DNA of 64,000 nucleotides from Pseudomonadaceae bacterium (GCA_024743435.1 JANSWO010000007.1:1-64000), one strand, 5' to 3'. Counted from the first letter of the stretch, positions 25,033 through 34,083 are shown. Notes: a model not told the origin generated them from the sequence alone. Translations and numbers: made by a program.

Positions 25033-25845
25033 AAAGACGGGTGGCCGCTTCTGGGTAAACGCCAGCATCGCCTCTTTGAGGTCGTTGGAGTTCAGTGATG
25101 TCGTCATGGTCCACAGAGCGTTGAGCAAGAGGCTTTGCTCGGTTGTCAGTTCCTCGCTCTGCTGCAGTACGAACTTGGTACCTCGCACGGCCAAGGGCGC
25201 GTTGCCGGCGATTTCTCCAGCGATTTGCTGAGCAGCCGCAACCGTGTCCTCGGCAGAGTCGTACACATCGTTTACCAAGCCGATCTTTTCGGCGCGAACG
25301 GCATCAATATCTTTGCCGGTGTACGCCAGCTCAGCCACCTGCCCGCGATTCACAACGCCCGGCAAGCGCTGCAGGGTGCCAACATCCGCGACGATACCGA
25401 TCTTCGTTTCCCGAACGCTGAAGACCGCATCTCGGGCGGTGATGCGGATATCGCATGCAGTAATCAGATCCAGGCCAGCGCCGATGCAGTGAGAATGTAT
25501 CGCCGCGATGACGGGCACGGGGCAGTCTGCCACCGATGTTATCGCTGCCTGAAAGGCTCGCGTGACATCCAGTTGCTTTAGGCTCGCAATGGCCTCGGAA
25601 GCTGGTTTGGTTGGTGCGTCATCGCTCTTGTTTAGGTCGGCCAGGTCCAGACCCACGCAAAAGCTCTTACCGCGACCGGCGATGACAACCGCGCGAATGG
25701 TGTCGTCTTCGGCGATCGATGACATGGCGCGTTGCAGATCACCCCAAAGCTCGCGCGACATCGCGTTGCGCTTGTCTGGGCGATCAAGCCACAGCGTCGC
25801 CACGTGGTTATCGAGTTCAAGAGACAGTACTGATGATAAGAACAT
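25021..25845 (-). CDS. Enoyl-CoA hydratase/isomerase, dienoyl-CoA-isomerase-like
   Basis: A 274-residue crotonase. The oxyanion-hole motifs are GKSFCVGLDLADL and HSHCIGAGLDLITACDIRI. The segment RETKIGIVADVGTLQRLPGV carries a conserved Glu and Asp in the ADVGTLQRLP pattern typical of delta3,5-delta2,4-dienoyl-CoA isomerases (ECH1). The predicted role is isomerising unsaturated acyl-CoA in beta-oxidation. It is the fourth gene of a leftward run (hypothetical, acyl-CoA dehydrogenase, dehalogenase-like hydrolase, this gene), with short gaps. The C-terminus ends within a 13-bp tandem repeat. Confidence 0.9.
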   Translation of the reverse strand: MFLSSVLSLELDNHVATLWLDRPDKRNAMSRELWGDLQRAMSSIAEDDTIRAVVIAGRGKSFCVGLDLADLNKSDDAPTKPASEAIASLKQLDVTRAFQAAITSVADCPVPVIAAIHSHCIGAGLDLITACDIRITARDAVFSVRETKIGIVADVGTLQRLPGVVNRGQVAELAYTGKDIDAVRAEKIGLVNDVYDSAEDTVAAAQQIAGEIAGNAPLAVRGTKFVLQQSEELTTEQSLLLNALWTMTTSLNSNDLKEAMLAFTQKRPPVFSGS

Positions 25846-25896
25846 AACGCGTGCTTCCTTGTTTGACGAGGGTAGGGGCAGGCCCCCGGCTTAGTG

Positions 25897-26919
25897 CTAA
25901 CCAGGCGCTTTTGCTTTAGCGACCACTCGCATGACCGCGGCAGCGATCTCTTCCGGAACCTCTTCCTGCAGAAAGTGCCCAGCGTCAGTTTCCAGCACGG
26001 GTGCGCCTGGGAAGTTTGCACGCATGTTCGGCAGGCTCTTTCCGAGAATCGGGTCCTTCATTCCCCATACGAGCTCCACGGGGATCGCCAAACTCGTCAC
26101 GTAGGACTCGATCCGTTGCATGGCCAGAGCGCTCGGATGATCGGGCCCGTCCGTCACCATCCGCATCATCGTAAGCGGCGCCTTGTCGTTGCCGCTGTCG
26201 ATGAGTGGGCGTTCATATAGGGCGATGACGTCGTCTGGCATGGAGGCGGGATCTCCCTGCGCGCCGCTCAGACGACTAGTGATCGGGAAGAGCACCTCCA
26301 ATAACAGCTCACCGGTGATGGGTGCCTTCGCCGTGGCGTGTGCTGTGGAGAGATCCATGGGTTCGGTGGGTGCATTGAGGCCGGTGTTCATGATGACCGC
26401 GCCTTTCAGCAAGCGAGGAGACTCAGCGAGGGCTCCCATGCCAATCGGACCGCCCCAGTCCTGCCCGACGAACACCAACTCCTCGAGATCAAGCGAACCC
26501 AGCGCCGCGTTGATCCAGCGTATGTGGTTGTCCACCGTGTGCTCGAAAACCGGCACCTTGGTTGAAAACCCGAGGCCTACCAGCGTCGGCATGATGACGC
26601 GGACCTGATCGATCGGCAGGGCCTCCACCACGCGCCGATACAGCAGCCCCGACGTGGGGTTGCCGTGCTGCATGAACACTGGATAGCCCGAGCCAACTTC
26701 CAGCATATGCACTTTGATGCCGGGCTCTACTTCGATGAAGTAGCTCTTGTAGCCCGAGGTGACCTTGTTAGCTACGTAGTCGGGCAGCGGGAACGCTTCG
26801 AACTCACGGCCGTCAATGCTCATTGAGCCTTGACCGATTGGGGTCACGAGCTCGCCGGGCCGCGTAATGGCGAAGGCCGTGATGCCGAGCGCCAGCGTGA
26901 TGATCACGACCGCTATCAA
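25897..26919 (-). CDS. Membrane-anchored haloalkane-dehalogenase-like hydrolase
   Basis: A 340-residue alpha/beta hydrolase. An N-terminal hydrophobic helix (residues 2-18) suggests export or anchoring. Dehalogenase signature: QHGNPTSGLLYRR (oxyanion, Asn and Thr after HG), then VFVGQDWGGPIGM with nucleophile Asp154 followed by Trp, and GHFLQEE with His315. A Ser at the nucleophile position would mean an esterase; the Asp fits haloalkane dehalogenase or epoxide hydrolase. The indicated start (TTG at 26919) is uncertain. Substrate unknown. Neighbouring acyl-CoA genes point to catabolism. Confidence 0.8.
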   Translation of the reverse strand: MIAVVIITLALGITAFAITRPGELVTPIGQGSMSIDGREFEAFPLPDYVANKVTSGYKSYFIEVEPGIKVHMLEVGSGYPVFMQHGNPTSGLLYRRVVEALPIDQVRVIMPTLVGLGFSTKVPVFEHTVDNHIRWINAALGSLDLEELVFVGQDWGGPIGMGALAESPRLLKGAVIMNTGLNAPTEPMDLSTAHATAKAPITGELLLEVLFPITSRLSGAQGDPASMPDDVIALYERPLIDSGNDKAPLTMMRMVTDGPDHPSALAMQRIESYVTSLAIPVELVWGMKDPILGKSLPNMRANFPGAPVLETDAGHFLQEEVPEEIAAAVMRVVAKAKAPG

Positions 26920-26992
26920 AAGCTTAATATCTATTCTCCAGAACGATCATGGGGCAGCAGATCACGGGTCCCGTCCCCGGGATGTGAGCAAT

Positions 26993-28210
26993 TTAAGCGT
27001 CGGTGAGCGCCCTTACGGTTTGCTTGCCCAGCTGAGACATATGCACCTCGTCTGGACCATCGGCGATCCGGCAGAACCTTGCGCGAGTGAACACGGTAGG
27101 GATGAGGGTGTCCTGGCAGACGCCTGCACCGCCAAACACCTGCATCGCGCGGTCCGCCACGTTCTGAGCCATCTGCGGTGCGACGATCTTGACCATCGAG
27201 ATGTAAGGCCGCGCAGCATCGAAGCCTTCGCTGTCCATCACATCCGCCGCCTGCAACGTCAGCAGGCGGCACTGTTCGATCTCGCAGCGACTGCGCGCGA
27301 TCTCGTGCTGCACACTGGTTTTCTTACTGAGCTTCTCGCCAAACGCCACTCGCTCTTCGGCACGCTCGCACATCAGTTCCAGGCAACGCTGGGCCAGGCC
27401 GACGAAGCCCATCGCGTACTGAAAGCGGCCCGGTCCTAGCCGGCCCTGAGCGATTTCAAACCCGCAACCCTCACCTTTGATCATGTTGGTGGCCGGCACC
27501 CGTACGTCCTTGAATAGCAGCTCGGCTTCGCCGCCGGGTGAGTGCAGGCTGTCGAATACGCGCAGAGGGCGAACGAGCTCGACACCCGGCGCATCCCTGG
27601 GCACTAGGATCGTTGAGTGCTGTTGATGTCTTGCAGCGTTGGGGTCGGTTTGTCCCATCACCAGCATCACTTTGCATCGGGGCCCCACGGCGCCGGTCGT
27701 CCACCACTTGCGGCCGTTCAACACATACTCGTCGCCGTCGCGAACAATCTTCAACTCCATGTTGGTCGCATCGCTGGAGGCAACCTGTGGTTCGGTCATG
27801 GCGTAGGCGGATCGTATCTCGCCAGCCAGCAGCGGGTTCAGCCAAGCTTCCTGTTGCTCGGGTGTACCGTACTTGGCCAGTACCTCCATGTTGCCGCGGT
27901 CTGGTGCGCTGCAGTTGAACACGGACTGCGCCCAGGTCACCTTGCTCATGGTCTCGAAGATCGTGGCGATCTCCAGGTTGGTCAGGCCTGGGCTCCAGGG
28001 CTTGTACTCCTCCGGTAGGAACAGGTTCCACAGCCCGGCTGCTTTGGCCCTCGCTCGAAGTTCGTCGTACCAGGGCGGTTGTTGCCATAGGTTCGCCGGG
28101 TCGAGCGTGAAGGCCTCGTAGTCGTGCTCGCGGGGGTAGATGTACTCGCGCATGAAGGCTTCGAGCTGGGCGTTCAGTGCAGTGACGCGTTCTGATTTGT
28201 TGAATCCCAC
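26993..28210 (-). CDS. Acyl-CoA dehydrogenase (ACAD10/11-like)
   Basis: A 405-residue flavoprotein. Signature: YAMTEPQVASSDATNMELKI, then YVLNGRKWWTTGAVGPRCKV, and near the C-terminus RAMQVFGGAGVCQDT then RIADGPDEVH. The last motif marks the ACAD10/11-type group and replaces the usual EGTSQI. It oxidises an acyl-CoA at the alpha-beta bond with FAD, passing electrons to ETF. I place the start at the GTG at 28210 (VGFNKSERV..), with GGAG eight bases upstream. The frame continues to 28387 without coding features. It lies in the leftward operon with the crotonase and the hydrolase. Confidence 0.92.
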   Translation of the reverse strand: MGFNKSERVTALNAQLEAFMREYIYPREHDYEAFTLDPANLWQQPPWYDELRARAKAAGLWNLFLPEEYKPWSPGLTNLEIATIFETMSKVTWAQSVFNCSAPDRGNMEVLAKYGTPEQQEAWLNPLLAGEIRSAYAMTEPQVASSDATNMELKIVRDGDEYVLNGRKWWTTGAVGPRCKVMLVMGQTDPNAARHQQHSTILVPRDAPGVELVRPLRVFDSLHSPGGEAELLFKDVRVPATNMIKGEGCGFEIAQGRLGPGRFQYAMGFVGLAQRCLELMCERAEERVAFGEKLSKKTSVQHEIARSRCEIEQCRLLTLQAADVMDSEGFDAARPYISMVKIVAPQMAQNVADRAMQVFGGAGVCQDTLIPTVFTRARFCRIADGPDEVHMSQLGKQTVRALTDA

Positions 28211-28266
28211 GGTTGATGCTCCGCTTGGTTGGTTGTTTATTCGGTCAGATCTTGGCGATTCTTTGG

Positions 28267-28929
28267 TTAGGCTAATCCTGTGACCGGCCCCTGAAAGCTG
28301 GCACCGTTGTCGAAGAACCACGCCTCGGTCGGATTGGGTAGCTCGATGACGGTGCGCTCCGCCGCGTGCTCGACGCGAAGCTGCCATCCTCGGGGCAGTT
28401 GCAACGCGTCCTCTTGTGCGGGTTGCTGTTGCAGCAGCCCGCCGCCTTGCGGTGATGCGCTGATGACTTGAATGAGGTCGCTGCCGCCTTCGGTACGGAT
28501 AAGCGTCATGTCGCTGCCGGCGTCGAAGATAAGGGTGTGGTGCTTGTCGACAACCAGCCGAAGAGGGCCGTCCCCAGGGGGTCTGTCTGCCCCTGCCGCC
28601 GGTGGGTTTGCGCAGTGAATGAATCGTCGGCCGTCGATGAATCGATCCGTGACGGGGCCTGGCGCATCCGCGCCGGGAGACTGTCGAAAGTAGTGGGCAT
28701 CCATAACGCCGCAGCCGAGGCCGACCCTTGCGATGCCCTCCGGTAGCGCCAACGCCTGAAAACTGTCTTCTGAGATCGGTTCAACGCTCTGCCAAACCGT
28801 TCGCGTGGCGATCTCTATGACTTCCGCATGGGGCTGTTGGCAGTCGATGAGAACATTCTGTTGGGGTACTTCAGCCAAGATGGGTTCCTTCGAGACTAGG
28901 AGGGGGGTTGCCCTCTGCTTGGTTGACAT
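28267..28929 (-). CDS. Unrecognised protein, first gene of the acyl-CoA operon
   Basis: A 220-residue protein from the ATG at 28929. I do not recognise it. It has no signal peptide and is rich in beta-type segments (HAEVIEIATRTVWQSVEPIS, DMTLIRTEGGSDLIQVISAS, WQLRVEHAAERTVIELPNP) with a compact domain around HYFRQSP. The N-terminal region carries a Cys in NVLIDCQQP. Its start lies directly beside the operator palindrome 28934-28948. It opens the leftward run that includes the acyl-CoA dehydrogenase 56 bp downstream. The gene-order link suggests a role in the same pathway. Confidence 0.6.
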   Translation of the reverse strand: MSTKQRATPLLVSKEPILAEVPQQNVLIDCQQPHAEVIEIATRTVWQSVEPISEDSFQALALPEGIARVGLGCGVMDAHYFRQSPGADAPGPVTDRFIDGRRFIHCANPPAAGADRPPGDGPLRLVVDKHHTLIFDAGSDMTLIRTEGGSDLIQVISASPQGGGLLQQQPAQEDALQLPRGWQLRVEHAAERTVIELPNPTEAWFFDNGASFQGPVTGLA

Positions 28930-28933
28930 AATG

Positions 28934-28948
28934 TAATGTAGCACATTA
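28934..28948. promoter_or_regulatory. Operator copy 1, TAATG-TAGCA-CATTA
   Basis: A perfect 15-bp palindrome (TAATGTAGCACATTA; TAATG and CATTA are complements). It lies 4 bp upstream of the ATG at 28929 and between the divergent acyl-CoA operon and the dehalogenase gene at 29270. The same TAATG-N5-CATTA occurs at 35383, 37588, 45195 and 50603. Confidence 0.72.
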
Positions 28949-29269
28949 AATGGCGGCATTGTCCGCCAAGTCGTTCGTAGCTTGCGAGATTCTGGATTGC
29001 TTTTTCAACCGTTTCAGCAATGAGTCATGCATATCTGCTCTCGCCATACACAGCGTCCAGGTATCGCTCTTTGTCCGAGAGCTTTTCACTCGGAAGTTGG
29101 ATGCCGACCTCGGAAGAACGGAGGCGGCCCGTGAAGTCAGCAAGATCGCTTGCTTGCTGGGGCTTGCTGGACGCACTGCTGCAATGGGACAGCACGTCGG
29201 GTTAATCGATAGTCTGGCAGCCAGCCTGAGCCTGCTGAGCTGGATTGTTCCGAACAAGGGGGTTTTGTC
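28949..29269. other. Intergenic 320 bp, possible gene relic
   Basis: Divergent region between the operator and the dehalogenase start. Frames on both strands (for example 28950-29273 plus) are open but overlap each other and match no family I recognise. Two of the plus frames look partly protein-like, which could mean a frameshifted relic, but I cannot support a gene. Confidence 0.3.
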
Positions 29270-30307
29270 ATGAGCGTCACGATCCACACGACATCACGCG
29301 GCGTTGAGTTTGTGCGCACGCCGGACGCGTGTTTCGCAGGCCTGCCAGACTTCCCGTATGAGCCGCACTATGTCGACCTTGACGGGCTACGCATGCACTA
29401 CGTCGACGAAGGTCCGCGAACGGGCCAGGTGATCGTGCTTCTACACGGTCAACCTGACTGGTCGTATCTCTATCGAAAGATGATTCCGGTGTTAGTTAAC
29501 GCTGGGTATCGCGTAATCGCGCCAGACATGATCGGCATGGGGCGCTCAGACAAGCCAACAAATATTCACACGCACACGGTAAATGCACACGCGGCCTGGT
29601 GGAGCCTCATGATCGAGGCGCTTGAGCTGCGAGATATCACGTTGTTCGCTCAGGACTGGGGCGGCTTTACGGGTCTGACCGTCGTGGCGCGACGGCCCGA
29701 GCGCTTCCGGCGGGTCATGATCTCGAACAGTGCTTTGTGGCTCATGCCGGAACCGATCCTTGATGTACCTCAGGGCATCAAGCGCGAGGACCATCCGGTC
29801 GATCCTGATGCCAAGATCAGGACCTTTGATCACTTCGCTGCCGACTGCAACGCGAAAGGCTTGATGAAGGAAGACATGTCGGAGTTCTTCCACGCTTGGA
29901 TGCTCTATGCGCTTACCGGCCCTGAGCTCAAACCCAGTGGCAACCTGCGCCGCGATTTCGGGGGGCTCACGCTGACTGACCATGAAGCCCGCGCCTACGA
30001 TGCGCCGTTCCCGAGTGAGATCTACATGACCGGTGTGCGCACGCTACCCAGCATGGGCTCGCTCATCGATGAGCGTCAAAACCTGCAAGACTGGGGGGCG
30101 CTTAAGCAGTTTGAGAAACCGTTTTTAACCGTGTTCGGCGATTTCGACAATCTCGTCGGTACTGAGAAAACCCAGAAAACGCTCATTGAGAATATTCCCG
30201 GAGCGGCTGGAATGCCGCACGATCGGCTACCCGCTGGCCACTTCATCCAGGAAACTCAAGGCCCGGAATTGGCGAAGCGGCTGGCCGATTTTATGGTGGC
30301 CACGTAA
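29270..30307 (+). CDS. Haloalkane-dehalogenase-like alpha/beta hydrolase
   Basis: A 345-residue DhlA/DhmA-type hydrolase. It has the N-terminal RTPDACFAGLPDFPYEPHYV, the oxyanion segment LLHGQPDWSYLYRK, the nucleophile motif LFAQDWGGFTG with Asp129-Trp130, and a late catalytic acid (Asp293 in FGDFDNLVG) and His324 in PAGHFIQE. The Gln-Pro after HG and the Trp after the nucleophile fit haloalkane dehalogenases. The halide-binding second Trp or Asn is not resolved here. The ATG at 29270 is the first good start. It forms a pair with the crotonase 13 bp downstream. An operator copy lies 320 bp upstream. Confidence 0.88.
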   Translation: MSVTIHTTSRGVEFVRTPDACFAGLPDFPYEPHYVDLDGLRMHYVDEGPRTGQVIVLLHGQPDWSYLYRKMIPVLVNAGYRVIAPDMIGMGRSDKPTNIHTHTVNAHAAWWSLMIEALELRDITLFAQDWGGFTGLTVVARRPERFRRVMISNSALWLMPEPILDVPQGIKREDHPVDPDAKIRTFDHFAADCNAKGLMKEDMSEFFHAWMLYALTGPELKPSGNLRRDFGGLTLTDHEARAYDAPFPSEIYMTGVRTLPSMGSLIDERQNLQDWGALKQFEKPFLTVFGDFDNLVGTEKTQKTLIENIPGAAGMPHDRLPAGHFIQETQGPELAKRLADFMVAT

Positions 30308-30320
30308 TGGACCTCGGCTC

Positions 30321-31148
30321 ATGAGTCGGTTCGACACGTTAACGCTCGAGATCGACGGGCGAATTGCCTGGGTGACGTTCGATCATCCGCCGATCAATCT
30401 GCTGGACATGCAGATGATCAAAGAGATCGATCAGTTATCGGAAGATCTCTACGCGAATGAGTCACTTCACGCGGTTGTCTTCCAAAGTGCAGATCCCGAC
30501 TTCTTCATCGCGCACGCAGACGTTGGGCTGATCCGGTCAATGCCCACCGACATCACGGAACGACCCACCGAGCTCAACCTGTACGTTGCCGCGTTGGAAC
30601 GGCTTAGAAAGCTTCCTTTTGCGACCATCGGCAAAGTTGCTGGCATTGCCCGCGGCGGCGGCGCAGAGTTTCTATGGTCACTCGATATGCGGTTTGCGGC
30701 GGTCGGGCGTACAACGCTCAGTCAACCCGAAGTCGCCCTCGGGATCTTACCGAGCGGCAGTGGCTCAGCGCGCTTGCCGCATCTTGTAGGCCGGGGCCGC
30801 TCGCTGGAGATTGCGCTGGCGTGTGAGGATTTCTCCGCTGAGCTCGCACAGGACTATGGCTTGGTGAATCGGGCAGTACCGCAAAACGAACTGGATGGTT
30901 TGGTGGAACGCATCGCAACCAGGCTCGCGTCCTTTCCGCGATCCGCCATCGAATCGACGAAGCTCAGCATCGACGCATCCTTGCAGGACCCGACCCATGC
31001 ATTGCTGGAGGAAGCGCACCAGTTCAACTGGTTGCGTGGCACGCGTGACGCACAGCAGCGCATGGCTGCGTTTGTGGAGAGCAGCGCGCAAACCCGCGAA
31101 GGCGAGCTGAAACTGGATTCCATCCTCTTAGGCTTAAGTGACCTGTGA
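30321..31148 (+). CDS. Enoyl-CoA hydratase/isomerase family protein
   Basis: A 275-residue crotonase from the ATG at 30321. The frame itself begins earlier, inside the upstream gene. It has AWVTFDHPPINLLDMQ, an oxyanion-hole region FQSADPDFFIAHADV and AGIARGGGAEFLWSLDMRFA, plus LSQPEVALGILPSGSGSARL. The canonical E...G dehydration residues are not all visible, so it may be an isomerase or decarboxylase-type relative. It starts 13 bp after the dehalogenase-like gene. The broken GST gene begins by overlapping its stop (GTGA). Confidence 0.87.
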   Translation: MSRFDTLTLEIDGRIAWVTFDHPPINLLDMQMIKEIDQLSEDLYANESLHAVVFQSADPDFFIAHADVGLIRSMPTDITERPTELNLYVAALERLRKLPFATIGKVAGIARGGGAEFLWSLDMRFAAVGRTTLSQPEVALGILPSGSGSARLPHLVGRGRSLEIALACEDFSAELAQDYGLVNRAVPQNELDGLVERIATRLASFPRSAIESTKLSIDASLQDPTHALLEEAHQFNWLRGTRDAQQRMAAFVESSAQTREGELKLDSILLGLSDL

Positions 31149-31966
31149 ACGTTAAAGTTTACGGCGGCGATCATTCTCCCTGGGTTAACGCAGTGTTGTT
31201 GGCGCTGTATGACAAAGGCATCGAGCACAGCTCGAGCCAGATACCACCGATCACGGTATTTAGAAAATGAGGAATTCTGATGCCAGCGGTCTCTATCGAC
31301 GGGGAAAATTGGGAGATCGAGTCTTCCCAGATTCTCGCGAAGTTGGGGTATGAGCCCATATCGCGTGGAGATCTCAAAGCCGTTCAAGGCGCGTGGCAGG
31401 GCGTGCTGCACCGTGCTGATAACCCGCTTCACTTTCTCTCAAGCTTCGCGCGTGTCGGAGACAAGTCGACGTCGCTTGTCAGGCGATCGGTGCGCAACTT
31501 TCTGCGCAGCTTTGTTGCACTGTACATGCTCACGCTGATCAATCTTGCCAAGCGGACGCGAAAAGCCGTCGATCCGGACAATTTCGGTGATCAATTCTTA
31601 GTTTGGGAAAAGGCGCTGGACACGTCTTCCGGGCGTTTCATCGACGGCGAATCGCCCGGGATTCGTGATTTTTTGCTGTTCGGGGTGGTTCAGTGTCATG
31701 CGAGTATCCCGACCCCGCCGCTTAAAGCACTGCAACACGATGTACGGCTAACAGACATGCGTCAGTGGATAGGCCGCATGCAGGAGCGGTTTCGTGGTTG
31801 TTCACACCTTTATTCCGGACGCTATTTTGAACCTAGCCTTCCTCAGCCAACGCCGGCCGACGCTTTTCAGCGCGTCATTTTCTATCTTGGGTTCACAGCG
31901 ATGTGTGGGCTGTTTCCGCTTACGCTACCGTTGGTGTTCGTGCTGATGCGAAAGGTGCCCAGATAG
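31145..31966 (+). pseudogene. GST-like gene interrupted by an in-frame TGA
   Basis: A GTG at 31145 (overlapping the crotonase stop) opens a frame encoding KVYGGDHSPWVNAVLLALYD, a GST/thioredoxin-like N-terminus. At 31268-31270 the frame meets TGA, then continues unbroken as GILMPAVSIDGENWEIESSQ, the normal next block of this GST family, through to 31966 (274 codons in all). A Trp (TGG) at this site is my expectation, so TGG-to-TGA is the simplest explanation. The part from the ATG at 31280 has a GAGGA site and could be translated alone, without the glutathione-binding half. The C-terminus has a hydrophobic helix (LGFTAMCGLFPLTLPLVFVLM). Confidence 0.8.
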
Positions 31967-31987
31967 ATGTATAGGGATAGATGTTCA

Positions 31988-32030
31988 GGGGTCAGAACCA
32001 AGTGCCAGGTCCGATCGGTTCTGGCAATGA
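31988..32030. repeat. REP copy, intermediate form
   Basis: GGGGTCAGAACCAAGTGCCA followed by GGTCCGATCGGTTCTGGCA. It has the GGGGTCAG start of the RAYT ends and the ACCAAGTGCCAGGTCC body of the other REPs, linking the two types. Confidence 0.75.
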
Positions 32031-32097
32031 GCCATGCCCCCTCGCTCGCTGAGCTATGGGTTCGCGCTGCGTCGAAGTGCAGTCGTGGATATCTCGA

Positions 32098-32565
32098 ATG
32101 ATCGATAGATTGTTCCCAACGTGCGTTGACAACAACTACCAGGGCCATCGTGTTGCCCTGTGGTTGTTCGTTCCGGTCACGCTTATCACTTTCGGTCGTA
32201 GTCTCGTTCACATCTTTCTGGGTGACGGTGGCGCCCAATCGATTGCGACGATCCCGCTGGACACCTACCCGCCGGATGCGGCGGATGCGGTGATTCGCGG
32301 TTTCGCGCTTTGGGGTCTGTCTCAGCTGCTGCTGGCCTTTCTTTACATCGGGGTACTGTGGCGCTGGCGCACTCTGGTGCCGCTTATGTACCTGCTACTG
32401 GTGGTGGAGTATGTCGGGCGCTTTGCGATTGGTTTGGTGAAGCCGACCGCCACTTTAGAGACACCGCCGGGTGCGATTGCGAACTTTGTTTTTGTTGGGG
32501 TGGGTTTGGTGATGCTTGTGCTGTCACTCCGAGGGCGCGACAAAACCGAGATTCCGAGCCGCTAG
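32098..32565 (+). CDS. Small four-helix membrane protein
   Basis: A 155-residue inner-membrane protein of unknown function from the ATG at 32098 (a longer start at 32056 is possible). About four hydrophobic helices: GHRVALWLFVPVTLITFG, ALWGLSQLLLAFLYIGVLW, LVPLMYLLLVVEYVGRFAIG and IANFVFVGVGLVMLVLSL. The N-terminus (MIDRLFPTCVDNNYQGHR) is typical of a family of small uncharacterised membrane proteins. It lies between two REP copies. Confidence 0.7.
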   Translation: MIDRLFPTCVDNNYQGHRVALWLFVPVTLITFGRSLVHIFLGDGGAQSIATIPLDTYPPDAADAVIRGFALWGLSQLLLAFLYIGVLWRWRTLVPLMYLLLVVEYVGRFAIGLVKPTATLETPPGAIANFVFVGVGLVMLVLSLRGRDKTEIPSR

Positions 32566-32575
32566 CTGGAGTCGT

Positions 32576-32612
32576 TCTAGCACTTGGATCTGGCACTCGG
32601 ACCTGCCCGCCG
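32576..32612. repeat. REP copy
   Basis: TCTAGCACTTGGATCTGGCA then CTCGGACCTGCCCGCC, a degraded reverse-oriented copy between convergent genes, where it may also serve as a termination structure. Confidence 0.55.
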
Positions 32613-32618
32613 GTGCTG

Positions 32619-33239
32619 TCAGGTTAAGCGCGAGACCGCGTAGCGCAGCACCTTCTTTGCCCTAGCAATCGACAGCTGCTGATCGACGCGCAGGGTGATC
32701 CAGTACTCTATGCTGAGCGTTGCGTCGAGTGATTCGAGCAACAACGCGTCCGACGCCATCGCGCTTGGCAGGATCTCGCGCAGCCGCTGTCGTCGGCGGT
32801 GCACGTCCTTCCGCCGGGTGTTAGGGCTGCTTGTCGAGCGGAAGCGTTGGTACACCACCGAGATAAAGAGCGGCAGGAGGTACTCGTACAATCGAGCGCG
32901 GCGGCCGATCACCTCATCAAGCAGCAGTGGCCAGGCGTCGCCCCCATCAGATGGCTGCTGTGATGGTTGGCAGGCGGTTGGGAAGGGCTCATCCATCACA
33001 GCCCGCGCGTAGTCTTGGGCGTCCAGGATGATCGCAGTGTGTAGCGTCTCCCGATCAGGGAAGTGTCGAAACAGGGTTCGCCGCGTGATATCGGCCTGTG
33101 TGGCGATCGCCGCGACCGTTGGGTCAAAGTCACCCGCCAGTATCAGCTCGCGCGCAGCGTCTAAGATGCACCGGCGCGTGGATTGGGTGCGTTGATGGCG
33201 ACCATCGGCGCTGGCTGTTGTGCCCGCGTCAGCTCGCAC
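32619..33239 (-). CDS. TetR-family regulator
   Basis: A 206-residue regulator with a GTG start. The HTH is RCILDAARELILAGDFDPTV, AAIATQADITRRTLFRHFPDRETLHTAII. The ligand domain is rich in Arg. Its start overlaps the TauD-like stop by 11 bp, making it the third gene of the selenoprotein-TauD-TetR operon. By position it is a candidate for binding TAATG-N5-CATTA (copy at 35383 upstream of its own operon). Confidence 0.9.
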   Translation of the reverse strand: MRADAGTTASADGRHQRTQSTRRCILDAARELILAGDFDPTVAAIATQADITRRTLFRHFPDRETLHTAIILDAQDYARAVMDEPFPTACQPSQQPSDGGDAWPLLLDEVIGRRARLYEYLLPLFISVVYQRFRSTSSPNTRRKDVHRRRQRLREILPSAMASDALLLESLDATLSIEYWITLRVDQQLSIARAKKVLRYAVSRLT

Positions 33240-34083
33240 TGGCGTGTTTGCTCAGCACTTGGCAGCGCTTCATCAAGCGCCTGGCGTTCTCATTGAAGTC
33301 ATCGCGCCGGTGCAGCACCCGCCGGTTGTCCCAAATGATCAAGTCGTTTGGTTGCCAAACCTGACACCAGACGTTGTCGGGTGGGGCCGCGTAGCACCAC
33401 AGCTCGTCAAGTAATGCTTCGCTGTCCGCGAGCTCAAGCCCGGGTATGTACGCCCAGTCTCGTCGTCCGAGGTAAAGCATGTCGCGGCCGGTCTCCTCAT
33501 GAGTCCTGATGATCGGATGGCTAGCGCCGGGTGCATCACGCGGATCTTCGAAGGCCTCGAAGCCGGGCCGAAGTTTACCGACGCTGGTGTGAGCTGCGTC
33601 GTGCTTGATCGTGAGCTTGCTGGCCTGTTGTTTGAGATGCAGGGGCAGGGCTTCCAATGCTGCGCCTTGATCGGCGAAGTAGGTGTTTCCTCCCGCTGCT
33701 GGGATCTCGATGCCAAGCAGGACGCTGGCCGGCGGGGGCACCTCGGCGTAGGTCATATCAGAGTGCCAGGCCGCCTCGGAGTTGCCCAGGCCGCCAATCG
33801 GTTTGCCATCTTCGATGATGTTGGAGAGCTGAGTGACATAGCGGTTCTTGATCTTCTTGCGCGCCGCTTCGGGCAGGCGACCCATGGGGATCTCCTCGAG
33901 CGGGCCGAATCGAGCGCTGAATGTTTGTAGTTCGTCCTCGTTGAGCGGCTGATCGCGCAGGCGTAGAACGCCGTAGTCGAGCCACGCTTGATAAAGCTCG
34001 TTGAACTGATCGGTCGTCACCGTGCGGACATCAATGTCGCCAACCTCGGCAACAAAGTTGTTCCCCAGCGCTGTGATTTTCAT
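33229..34083 (-). CDS. TauD/TfdA-family Fe(II)/2-oxoglutarate dioxygenase
   Basis: A 284-residue dioxygenase. The facial triad is visible as HSD (His107, Asp109 in EAAWHSDMTYAEVPPPAS) and the distal His258 in NRRVLHRRDDF. The 2-oxoglutarate-binding Arg follows in ENARRLMKR. Substrates of the family include taurine and chlorophenoxyacetates; here it is unknown. The start codon overlaps the selenoprotein stop (ATGA), so the two are tightly coupled, with TetR downstream. It sits in the middle of the operon. Confidence 0.92.
   Translation of the reverse strand: MKITALGNNFVAEVGDIDVRTVTTDQFNELYQAWLDYGVLRLRDQPLNEDELQTFSARFGPLEEIPMGRLPEAARKKIKNRYVTQLSNIIEDGKPIGGLGNSEAAWHSDMTYAEVPPPASVLLGIEIPAAGGNTYFADQGAALEALPLHLKQQASKLTIKHDAAHTSVGKLRPGFEAFEDPRDAPGASHPIIRTHEETGRDMLYLGRRDWAYIPGLELADSEALLDELWCYAAPPDNVWCQVWQPNDLIIWDNRRVLHRRDDFNENARRLMKRCQVLSKHASAS

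Noticed and set aside
28950-29273. Open frames between the acyl-CoA operon and the dehalogenase gene
   Set aside because: Overlapping frames on both strands with no recognisable domain and no ribosome site. Kept only as a possible relic.
31268-31270. Selenocysteine at the TGA of the GST-like gene
   Set aside because: No stem-loop of SECIS type follows and the site is not a known redox position. A nonsense change from Trp is simpler.
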